From: Planctomycetaceae bacterium
GTDB taxonomy: Bacteria; Planctomycetota; Planctomycetia; Planctomycetales; Planctomycetaceae
DNA length: 5,672 bases
Direction: 5' to 3'
Assembly (NCBI GenBank): GCA_020426065.1
Contig: JAGQQT010000287.1
Span: 1-5,672 of the forward strand
The notes under the pieces are model-generated. The model was not told the origin of the DNA. It did not search any database and worked only from the letters and a program-made list of their open reading frames with translations. The translations under genes and the position numbers were made by a program. Shown here piece by piece: positions 1-5,672 of this stretch (positions are counted from its first letter, which is position 1; every line of letters starts with the position of its first letter).

Positions 1-1512
1 CCAGTAACGGTCCCCATCCCGCATCCGGGTGAACTGATCCACCAGCACAGTCCGCATCAGTTCGCCTACGCTGCTGCCGACAACATGATCTTCAGCCAGC
101 ATTCCCACCCAGACATCAATCTCATCCACGGAGGAGTAAACGGACTGCAGGGCTGCCACAACGTCGGGATTTGAGGAGATCTCTTCAAAACTCGTAACTG
201 GCGCCAGACCATAATCGACACGGGTCTGATTGTAATCTGCCAGACCATGATCCCGCCCTCGCTGAATATTCAGTGAAGCCAGATCGAAGCCACCAGAACC
301 GGGAGGGCCAAACAGGAAGTTGCGGACATCATCCACAATCTGGTTGTCCAGTTCCTGGGCAAGTTGAGCGGCACCTCCCTGCAGCAGGGAATCAATTCCC
401 GTGGCAGCCAGTTCAGACGGATTGAAGAACGCATTTCGAAGTTCGATGTTGCCTTCGGCAGCTGTCGTTCCATCCGCATTCAGACGCTGCAGTGTGGGCG
501 AGAGCAGGCTGTGCCCCAACCGGTACGCTGCGGTGGAAAACACGTTGGCAATTCCGGGATTCACGGTGCTGTCGTAACCCGAGTAGGCATCGATCGCACC
601 ATTCCCCAGCAAAGCAGGCAGGAATTCATTATAAGTGATTGCCTGCAACTCGGCCCGGACAATGGCGCGGGCTTCCTGATAGATTTCTTCATCGGAGAGC
701 AAGGGGTTATCCCGGGCAATCCGCTCCGCCTGCTGATTGTGTTCGCGAACCCAGAGCGTCTGCATGGATGACAGCGCGATGTTTTCATTGGCTCGCACAT
801 CTCCGGCCAGGAATAAAGCTGATGATGTGCCACCTGCATTGGGCAATCCCGCTTCATTGAACGGGAGCAGATCTCCCGCACTGGTCTTCAGCTTGCCACC
901 TGAAAAAGTTCGCAGCTCTGCCGCCCGGACATCATCCGAGCCGTAAACCACAGAACCATCCAGGAAGGCCGTAATCGAGTTAATCTGCTGACGGGGATTG
1001 CTGGCGTCAGTTCCAGTGGTGTCATCATAATCGGATCGGGTCAATCCAATCTCCTGGGTGCCGGTCCCGAAAGGATCAAAATAAGGATCGCCCGTCGGGA
1101 CCTGGATATTCGCCGTTTCTCCGTTGGTGTTGCCATCGGTCAGGTCAATGTCATGATCAATGAACTGCCCCCAGATCCAGATGTAATCAGTCAGGTATCG
1201 ATCATTAGAAGTCAACTCCGACTGACTCGCAACGGCATTGCTGACCTCTCGAGCACTGGCACGCAGGTCTCCAGCCAGTGAGGAAATGCCATCCCCATAT
1301 TCTACTGATGTCAACCGCAGCAACTGCTCTCCGGAACTCCCCCAGTCGGTGTTGTTGACGTTGTTCCCTGAGCCATCAATGCTGGCATATCCCACAAATC
1401 CCTGGACACCACTGAGCAGCATCCGCTGCTCGCAGGTTTCAATCTGAAAAGCCCCCGCCAGTTTGTGCAGGCGTCGATGGGCACGTAATTTGATGAGGTT
1501 TCGAGGTGTCAT
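1..1512 (-). CDS. Animal-type haem peroxidase with LEPR-XLL-like N-terminus (partial)
   Basis: The open frame encodes 504 residues and continues past the left edge, so the C-terminus is missing. It belongs to the animal haem peroxidase superfamily (myeloperoxidase, peroxidasin), which oxidises halides or organic substrates with hydrogen peroxide. Aligned by memory to myeloperoxidase, the key residues are present: D119 (haem ester), H120 (distal His) and D121 (calcium) in WGQFIDHD; T181, F183, D185 and S187 (calcium loop) in TAFLDGS; R240 (catalytic) and E243 (second haem ester) in AGDVRANE; H334 (proximal His) in AAYRLGHSLL; N415 before QRGRDHG. The methionine that forms the sulfonium link in myeloperoxidase is Asn here (N244). 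Residues 28-35 read EQRMLLSG, resembling the LEPR-XLL motif of planctomycete exported proteins, so surface or secreted location is inferred. The ATG start is fixed by an in-frame TAA two codons upstream and a GGAG. The last visible residues, RDGDRYW, are a conserved late motif, so the catalytic domain is nearly complete; any extra C-terminal domain lies outside. Confidence 0.93.
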   Translation of the reverse strand, partial: MTPRNLIKLRAHRRLHKLAGAFQIETCEQRMLLSGVQGFVGYASIDGSGNNVNNTDWGSSGEQLLRLTSVEYGDGISSLAGDLRASAREVSNAVASQSELTSNDRYLTDYIWIWGQFIDHDIDLTDGNTNGETANIQVPTGDPYFDPFGTGTQEIGLTRSDYDDTTGTDASNPRQQINSITAFLDGSVVYGSDDVRAAELRTFSGGKLKTSAGDLLPFNEAGLPNAGGTSSALFLAGDVRANENIALSSMQTLWVREHNQQAERIARDNPLLSDEEIYQEARAIVRAELQAITYNEFLPALLGNGAIDAYSGYDSTVNPGIANVFSTAAYRLGHSLLSPTLQRLNADGTTAAEGNIELRNAFFNPSELAATGIDSLLQGGAAQLAQELDNQIVDDVRNFLFGPPGSGGFDLASLNIQRGRDHGLADYNQTRVDYGLAPVTSFEEISSNPDVVAALQSVYSSVDEIDVWVGMLAEDHVVGSSVGELMRTVLVDQFTRMRDGDRYW

Positions 1513-1521
1513 GACTTAATA

Positions 1522-1525
1522 CTCC
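1522..1525 (-). promoter_or_regulatory. Ribosome binding site of the peroxidase gene
   Basis: On the minus strand GGAG lies 9 bases before the ATG at 1512-1510. An in-frame TAA lies between them, two codons before the ATG. Together these decide the start: the frame cannot extend upstream, and the next in-frame ATG (residue 31) falls inside the EQRMLLSG motif. Confidence 0.6.
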
Positions 1526-1597
1526 GTGGGCCCGAAAGGTCGATGCAAGCTCAAGATCATCAGCTTGCCAGATGGGTGATTTTCAGGGCGACAACTA

Positions 1598-1623
1598 ATC
1601 AAAACTGACTGTCTCAGTTTGAT
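1598..1623. repeat. Inverted repeat in the divergent promoter region
   Basis: The arms AAACTGA (1602-1608) and TCAGTTT (1614-1620) are perfect inverted copies around a 5-base centre. Allowing one unpaired A, they extend outward by ATC/GAT to 1598-1623. The site lies about 85 bases upstream of the peroxidase start. It could be a regulator operator or a short hairpin in the peroxidase leader. No U-tract follows on either strand, so it is not a convincing terminator. Function is unknown. Confidence 0.45.
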
Positions 1624-1769
1624 GAATTGCCCCGCTAAATCACTAAACGGAGCCCAAACGTTGATTCCACAAAAAAATCCGAACTGACCATCACGATAAC
1701 CAGCTCAAGTTCATGGTTGCCAGAGGCCAAATTGGGGTTTCAGGAAGGTTTAGTAAATAATTCTGGTTG

Positions 1770-1794
1770 TGACGGTTGTCATGTTCAGGGAACA
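1770..1794. repeat. Tandem small dyads upstream of the DnaA-like gene
   Basis: Two short palindromes abut: TGAC-GGTT-GTCA (1770-1781) and TGTTC-AGG-GAACA (1782-1794). A near-direct repeat, GTTGTCAT (1775-1782) and GGTGTCAT (1795-1802), spans the second dyad with a 20-base period. The placement about 125-145 bases before the DnaA-like start would suit a regulator-binding site, but short dyads arise by chance and no known consensus is matched with confidence. Confidence 0.3.
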
Positions 1795-1869
1795 GGTGTC
1801 ATCTACTACGATTGCTTTCCTGTATCATCGACAACTTTCCCAATCATCGTGAGCAGGAGGTCATTCTGC

Positions 1870-1920
1870 TTGCGATTCAGCCCTCCCTTGGGGTTTAATG
1901 TTCGATATTCTGTCAGTTGA
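1870..1920 (+). CDS. Possible 16-codon upstream ORF coupled to the DnaA-like gene
   Basis: A GGAGG (1856-1860), the best ribosome-binding sequence near this gene, sits 9 bases before a TTG at 1870. From that TTG a 16-codon frame runs to TGA at 1918-1920. This stop overlaps the TTG proposed as the DnaA-like start (1917-1919) in the arrangement TTGA. The DnaA-like frame itself has a stop at 1896-1898 and no Shine-Dalgarno of its own, so translational coupling through this leader is a reasonable inference. The peptide resembles nothing I recognise. It may be chance, and the same frame is open further upstream. Confidence 0.22.
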   Translation: MRFSPPLGFNVRYSVS

Positions 1921-2969
1921 CTTCCATTTCCGATTCGGCCTGCACTATGTCTGCAGAATTCGAGCATCCTTATCTGGGACTTCCCGAGAATCAGTTCGCT
2001 CGGGCTGCGCTCGATCGTCTGCTCGGTCCGGATCCGGATGTCTCCCCCCGGCTGCTGTTTTTGTACGGCCCTTCCGGAAGCGGGAAAAGCCATCTGATCC
2101 ACGAAGGGATGACTTCCTTCCTGGAACGCTATCAGGATGCGAGTTACCGGGTGCTCCCGACATACGAATTCACCTCGATGAATGTCGAGGCGGCTGCTTC
2201 CGGCTCCAGCGTGGCGGTACTTGAAGATCTGGCCGATGTTGATCTGTTTGTCTGTGAGGAAATCCATATCCTGGAACGCCAGACCTGGCTGCAGAAAAAG
2301 TTCATCGTTCTGATCGACGAAATTCTGGCTCGCGGCGGACGAGTTATTCTCACCAGCCAGTTTCCCATTGGTGAATTCCAGAACACACTCCCCAAGCTCG
2401 TCAGTCGCTGCCATTCAGGAATTACCGCTTCGATTCCTCTGCCCGCTCGACACAGCCGTTTGAGCCTGCTGCATCACCTGGCCCAGCAGCGGGAAATTTT
2501 TCTTCCAACCGAAGCCGCCGATCTGCTGGCGGACCAGTTGACGGTTTCTCCCCGCGAACTGGTCGGTGTCATGATGCAACTGGAAGCAATCACCCATCTG
2601 GAAGGAGCTACGCTCACTTCGGATGTGATCCGGAATTTTCTCGAGCTGCAGCATCAGGACCCGGAGCTGACGCTGGCAGAAATCGCCCGTTCAGTGGCCC
2701 GGGAATTTGGAGTCACCGTCAAGGCGATCCGATCGGAAAACCGGGAACGGAGCCTGCTCATCCCCCGGCAAACCGCCATGTGGCTCTCCCGGCAGCTCAC
2801 GCGGTCCAATTTTGCAGAGATTGGAAAATACTACGGCAACCGCAGCCACAGCACCGTCATGCATGCCTGTCAGGCACTGGAAAAGAAGGCTGCCGACAGC
2901 CCCGAACTCGATTCCCGCGTCAGCCAGCTGCGACGCCAGCTGCAGGGCATGCCCTCCAAACCGCGGTAA
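1917..2969 (+). CDS. dnaA: Short DnaA-family replication initiator (domains III and IV only)
   Basis: The 350-residue protein matches DnaA domains III (AAA+ ATPase) and IV (DNA-binding). A gap-free alignment by memory to E. coli DnaA holds from Walker A to sensor II. Walker A is GPSGSGKS (51-58, K57); sensor I is ILTSQ (144-148); the arginine finger is R164 in LVSRCHSG; sensor II is R213 in SPREL. The Walker B region, LFVCEE (110-115), has E114 and E115 where E. coli has D235 and D236. Domain IV (about 250-350) keeps the R399 equivalent (R276), IPRQ (282-285) and the signature GNRSHSTV (307-314), with Ser310 in place of Asp433. Domains I and II are absent: the ATPase domain begins almost at the N-terminus (ENQFARAA, 24-31). 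Start: TTG at 1917 or ATG at 1947 (residue 11); neither has a clear Shine-Dalgarno, and an in-frame stop at 1896 blocks extension. dnaN, recF and gyrB are not adjacent. It may be the main initiator of this lineage or a DnaA/Hda-like paralogue. Confidence 0.88.
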   Translation: MTSISDSACTMSAEFEHPYLGLPENQFARAALDRLLGPDPDVSPRLLFLYGPSGSGKSHLIHEGMTSFLERYQDASYRVLPTYEFTSMNVEAAASGSSVAVLEDLADVDLFVCEEIHILERQTWLQKKFIVLIDEILARGGRVILTSQFPIGEFQNTLPKLVSRCHSGITASIPLPARHSRLSLLHHLAQQREIFLPTEAADLLADQLTVSPRELVGVMMQLEAITHLEGATLTSDVIRNFLELQHQDPELTLAEIARSVAREFGVTVKAIRSENRERSLLIPRQTAMWLSRQLTRSNFAEIGKYYGNRSHSTVMHACQALEKKAADSPELDSRVSQLRRQLQGMPSKPR

Positions 2970-3073
2970 ATCTGCCCCTCATCAGAATACTTTCATCCGT
3001 TTGCCGGAATTATCGTTTCCTGCTCCACCGCCGATGCGGAGTTGTGACCCGGATGCCGACCCGATAGATTGTG

Positions 3074-3113
3074 CCTCGGGAGTGGAACTGAACCCGCAGG
3101 GAAACCGTGCGGG
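3074..3113 (+). promoter_or_regulatory. GC-rich leader with alternative hairpins before the antiporter gene
   Basis: In the 204-base gap (2970-3173), CCTCGGG (3074-3080) can pair with CCCG-AGG (3093-3100, bulged C at 3097). The same CCCGCA (3093-3098) can instead pair with TGCGGG (3108-3113), with GG/CC pairing inside the loop. The two helices exclude each other. A further 5-base stem, CGGCT (3135-3139) with AGCCG (3156-3160), lies just before the antiporter start. This could be a folded 5' leader or a read-through attenuator. No U-tract follows and no known riboswitch consensus is recognised. Confidence 0.25.
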
Positions 3114-3173
3114 GATCCCTCTCCGGACATCGTGCGGCTCCGAACGTCTTACTTCAGCCGATGAAAGTATTCC

Positions 3174-4268
3174 TTGGAACATCTCATTCCTCATTCCTGG
3201 TTTACCGAATCCAGCAGTCTGCTGCTGATCGTGTATGCGATCGGTGGGCTCTATTTCCTGCAGATGGGAGCCGAATGGCTGGTGGAAGGGGCTTCGGCCC
3301 TGGCTTATCGACTGGGGATGCCGGAAGTGGTGGTGGGAGCAACCATCGTCTCACTGGGGACAACGACTCCGGAATGTGCGGTCTCGGTGATGGCGGCTTT
3401 CAGCGGGAATTCAGGTCTGGCATTGGGTAATGCGGTCGGTTCGGTGATCGCCGACTCCGCTCTGATTTTTGGCCTGGGATGCATGATGACGGTCCTACCG
3501 GCAGACCGCTACATCCTCTCCCGTCAAGGCTGGGTGCAACTGCTCTCAGCTGTACTGCTGATGGCCCTGTGTTATTACTCATACGCCCTGCAGGGTGCGG
3601 CAGCGGCAATTGAACGCGGACACGGATTGGGACTGCTGGTTCTCCTGGCCGTTTACATGATGGTTTCCATTCGCTGGTCCCGACAGCATCCCGATGCGAT
3701 CACCGCCCGGGTCTCAGAGAACATTGCCGAACATGCCGAACCGGATCAGCAGGTCCATGTAGCCGATGAACATGTCACTCAGAAGACTGTGCCGGCCTTG
3801 ATTGTGATGATGATTGCCGGGCTGGCGGTGGTGCTCGTCTCCGGACATTTTGCCATTGAATCGGTTTCTGAACTGGCGGTGCGGATTGGCATTCCCCAGA
3901 TTGTAATTGCCGCCACACTGGTCGCCCTGGGAACCTCTCTGCCGGAACTGGTTGTCGGCTTCACGGCCATTCGGAAGGGACATCCCGAACTGCTGGTCGG
4001 GAATGTGATCGGTGCGGACATTCTCAATATCCTGTTCGTCACCGGGGCTGCGGCATCGGCGGCTCCACTCCCGATCGTGGATGCAACGGCAAAGTTTCCG
4101 GAAATCTTTCTGTATCTGCATTTGCCAGCCATGCTGCTGATTCTGGTCTATTTCCGGATCTGTATTTTCTCCGCAACCCGGACTGGCAGCTTTCGCCGCT
4201 GGATGGGAATTCCACTGGTGTTGATGTACTTCACCTACGTGATCGCCCAGTTCGCGATCAGCATCTGA
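3174..4268 (+). CDS. Calcium/sodium antiporter, CaCA family (YrbG-like)
   Basis: This 364-residue integral membrane protein has the two inverted alpha-repeats of the Ca2+:cation antiporter superfamily, which exchange calcium for sodium or protons across the inner membrane. Alpha-1 reads [13 protein letters not shown] (55-67) followed by [11 protein letters not shown] (85-95). Alpha-2 reads [17 protein letters not shown] (246-262) followed by [13 protein letters not shown] (276-288). E67 and E258 are the expected ion ligands. About ten hydrophobic segments are visible (near 16-34, 52-77, 83-105, 116-137, 152-168, 205-223, 240-262, 270-290, 312-328, 344-361), with a polar loop at about 169-204 between the halves, as usual for bacterial members. 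TTG at 3174 is the only upstream start option, because an in-frame TGA lies at 3162-3164. A later start at GTG 3231 (residue 20) would clip the first membrane segment. There is no clear Shine-Dalgarno. The ion actually transported cannot be read from sequence. Confidence 0.92.
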   Translation: MEHLIPHSWFTESSSLLLIVYAIGGLYFLQMGAEWLVEGASALAYRLGMPEVVVGATIVSLGTTTPECAVSVMAAFSGNSGLALGNAVGSVIADSALIFGLGCMMTVLPADRYILSRQGWVQLLSAVLLMALCYYSYALQGAAAAIERGHGLGLLVLLAVYMMVSIRWSRQHPDAITARVSENIAEHAEPDQQVHVADEHVTQKTVPALIVMMIAGLAVVLVSGHFAIESVSELAVRIGIPQIVIAATLVALGTSLPELVVGFTAIRKGHPELLVGNVIGADILNILFVTGAAASAAPLPIVDATAKFPEIFLYLHLPAMLLILVYFRICIFSATRTGSFRRWMGIPLVLMYFTYVIAQFAISI

Positions 4269-4330
4269 TGTGGCAGGTAACACTGCGCTCTGCACACTGA
4301 CAAGACTTTGACCAGAAATGAGTAAACAAG

Positions 4331-5672
4331 ATGGACCTGCAACAGATTTCTGACTTCTCCGCATCAGATTCCTGCGACTGGCTGGTGCTGTTTGTTCCTC
4401 CAGCCGGGGAAAAACGTCAACTCCCGCAAAGCCTTTCGGCAATCGAGCCGATTCTGGAACGCCTGGAAGCCGCCGGGGATTTGCCCAAGAAAGCCGGAGA
4501 TACCAAAACCATTCTCGGTGCCGCTCCCCCTGCTCCACCCAGAATTCTGCTGGTTGGACTGGGTGCAGAGAATCCACAGGGACTCACTGACGGCGAGATC
4601 TTCCGTATCTGTTCTATTGCCGCTCGCCAGACCTGCGATCATCCGAATCGAAACGCCACCTGGATTCTGCCACAGCTGGCGGATGGAGCGGCGGGCACTT
4701 CCCGCTTTGTCGAACTGGCTGCGACCGCCATCGAAATTGGCGTGCAGACGCAAGCGGTCTATCAGCAGGAACCGAAAAAGCATCCTTTCCAAATGGTGCG
4801 TCTGGTCACGCCATCAACTGCAGAGGACTCCACTCTGGAGAAAGGACGAATCGTTGGCCAGGCCATCAACCTCGCTCGCGATTTGATCAATCGCTGCTCC
4901 GAAGACATCACCCCCGAGGAATATGCCAATCGGGCTCAGCAGATCGCTCAGGAATGCGGCCTTGTCTGCGAAGTGTTTGATGAACAACGACTGCTTGCCG
5001 AGCGGATGACTTCTCTGCTGGCGGTTGCCCGTGGTTCGGATCTGCCACCGCGAGTTGTCAAACTGGAATACGTTGGAGCAGGCGAAGGTAAGCCCTGGAT
5101 TTCGCTGATTGGCAAAGGGGTCACCTATGATAGTGGTGGATTGTCGATCAAGCCGACCGACAGCATGAAGACCATGAAGTCGGATATGTCTGGAGCGGCA
5201 TCGGTGCTCGCCATCATTTCCGCCGCCGCTCGACTCAAGCTCCCCGTCAACCTGCGGGCTTATGCGGGGCTGGTGGAAAATATGATCAGTGGTCGGTCCT
5301 ATCGGGTGGGTGATGTCATTACCGCTCGCAATGGCAAAACCATTGAGGTCCTCAACACCGATGCCGAAGGCCGACTCGTTCTGGCAGATGTGCTGTGTTA
5401 TGCCGTCGATGAAGGCTGCGAGCGGATGATTGATCTGGCCACTCTCACCGGTTCCTGCGTGGTGGCCCTGGGAGAAGATTACACCGGAGTCTTTGCCAAC
5501 GATCAGGCCTGGTGCGATCAGCTTTTGAGTGCCGCAGCAAAGACGGGTGAAAAAGTGTGGCAACTCCCGATGTGCGACTCGTTTAACGACCAGCTCAAAT
5601 CCGACGTCGCCGACTGCAAAAACGTTGGCAGCCGCTGGGGAGGAGCGATTACCGCTGCCAAGTTCCTCGAAA
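4331..5672 (+). CDS. pepA: Leucyl aminopeptidase PepA, M17 family (partial)
   Basis: The frame gives 447 residues and runs off the right edge, with only the last part of the catalytic domain missing. M17 enzymes are cytoplasmic hexamers with two metal ions that remove N-terminal residues, preferably Leu, from peptides. Aligned by memory to E. coli PepA at a constant offset of 8, all site residues are present: metal ligands K262, D267, D285, D344 and E346, and catalytic K274 and R348. They lie in GKGVTYDSGGLSIKP (261-275), SDMSGA (284-289) and the family signature NTDAEGRL (342-349). Residues 1 to about 160 form the variable N-terminal domain, including RILLVGLG (71-78). The ATG at 4331 gives a normal-length N-terminus; no strong Shine-Dalgarno precedes it. 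An ATG at 4318 is out of frame and stops after 11 codons. The gene starts 62 bases after the antiporter stop on the same strand, so co-transcription is possible. No terminator is evident in the gap. Confidence 0.96.
   Translation, partial: MDLQQISDFSASDSCDWLVLFVPPAGEKRQLPQSLSAIEPILERLEAAGDLPKKAGDTKTILGAAPPAPPRILLVGLGAENPQGLTDGEIFRICSIAARQTCDHPNRNATWILPQLADGAAGTSRFVELAATAIEIGVQTQAVYQQEPKKHPFQMVRLVTPSTAEDSTLEKGRIVGQAINLARDLINRCSEDITPEEYANRAQQIAQECGLVCEVFDEQRLLAERMTSLLAVARGSDLPPRVVKLEYVGAGEGKPWISLIGKGVTYDSGGLSIKPTDSMKTMKSDMSGAASVLAIISAAARLKLPVNLRAYAGLVENMISGRSYRVGDVITARNGKTIEVLNTDAEGRLVLADVLCYAVDEGCERMIDLATLTGSCVVALGEDYTGVFANDQAWCDQLLSAAAKTGEKVWQLPMCDSFNDQLKSDVADCKNVGSRWGGAITAAKFLE

Larger units (their letters stand above)
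1513..1916. other. Divergent intergenic region
   Basis: About 400 bases separate the minus-strand peroxidase from the plus-strand DnaA-like gene, so promoters for both should lie here. It is visibly more AT-rich than the coding parts, with an A7 run at 1671-1677. I see no strong sigma-70 promoter. The best plus-strand candidate, TTGGGG (1732-1737), 16 bases, then TAAATA (1754-1759), is weak. It contains two small dyads and a possible upstream ORF, listed separately. I find no tRNA, rRNA, IS element or CRISPR repeat. Confidence 0.7.

Noticed and set aside
364..771. 135-codon plus-strand frame opposite the peroxidase gene
   Set aside because: The minus-strand frame here encodes the catalytic and proximal-histidine regions of the peroxidase; the plus-strand product resembles nothing.
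1661..1677. Possible DnaA box next to an A7 run upstream of the DnaA-like gene
   Set aside because: GATTCCACA matches the 9-mer consensus at only 6 positions and stands alone; an origin would need several better boxes.
1717..1920. 67-codon frame containing a CxxCH haem-like motif in the intergenic region
   Set aside because: Composition is not protein-like, the TTG start has no ribosome-binding site, and a lone CDGCH is easily chance. Only its last 16 codons are considered, as a possible leader ORF.
1898..2224. 108-codon plus-strand frame with an ATG overlapping the DnaA-like gene
   Set aside because: It lies in another frame of a gene with clear AAA+ motifs, its product is low-complexity Arg/Ser/Gly-rich, and the GGAGG is too far upstream (38 bases).
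2923..2943. Direct repeat GCCAGCTGC twice, 12 bases apart, at the end of the DnaA-like gene
   Set aside because: It lies in frame and encodes ordinary QL-containing helix residues of domain IV; codon reuse explains it.
3023..3041. Hairpin CTCC/GGAG with inner GC pairs after the DnaA-like gene, as a terminator
   Set aside because: The stem is short with a 3-base bulge and no U-tract follows, so intrinsic termination is not supported.
3714..4577. 287-codon minus-strand frame across the antiporter and peptidase starts
   Set aside because: Antisense shadow of two genes with full family motifs; the product has no recognisable domain and spans an intergenic gap.
4814..5563. 249-codon minus-strand frame opposite pepA
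   Set aside because: Antisense shadow arising from codon bias in pepA, whose active-site motifs lie on the plus strand throughout this stretch.

Overview
This is planctomycete-type DNA, judged by eye as moderately GC-rich. The lineage call rests mainly on the first gene, whose N-terminus carries an E-x-R-x-L-L-S motif. That motif is typical of the LEPR-XLL class of N-termini common on secreted or surface proteins of Planctomycetes. Scarce Shine-Dalgarno sequences and probable TTG starts fit this but do not prove it. I cannot name a genus from sequence alone.

Layout: bases 1-1512 (minus strand) hold most of an animal-type (myeloperoxidase/peroxidasin superfamily) haem peroxidase whose C-terminus lies beyond the left edge. 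A divergent non-coding region of about 400 bases follows (1513-1916), with two small dyads and a possible 16-codon upstream ORF. Three plus-strand genes come next: a short DnaA-family protein (1917-2969), a calcium/sodium antiporter of the CaCA family (3174-4268), and a leucyl aminopeptidase (PepA, M17) running off the right edge (4331-5672). The 204-base gap between the DnaA-like gene and the antiporter is GC-rich and could fold into alternative hairpins.

The genes do not form an obvious pathway. The peroxidase is probably exported and oxidative. The DnaA-like protein is a cytoplasmic AAA+ DNA-binding protein. The antiporter is an inner-membrane ion transporter, and PepA is a cytoplasmic peptidase. 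The three plus-strand genes may be co-transcribed, but the 204-base gap argues against a tight operon.

The least ordinary gene is the DnaA-like one. It lacks domains I and II, has two glutamates at the usual Walker B aspartates, and has serine at a base-contacting aspartate of the DNA-recognition motif, while every other key ATPase residue I checked is kept except a conservative Arg-to-Lys change (K160). No clearly new multi-gene system is visible. The findings are leads at the level of protein variants and leader regions.
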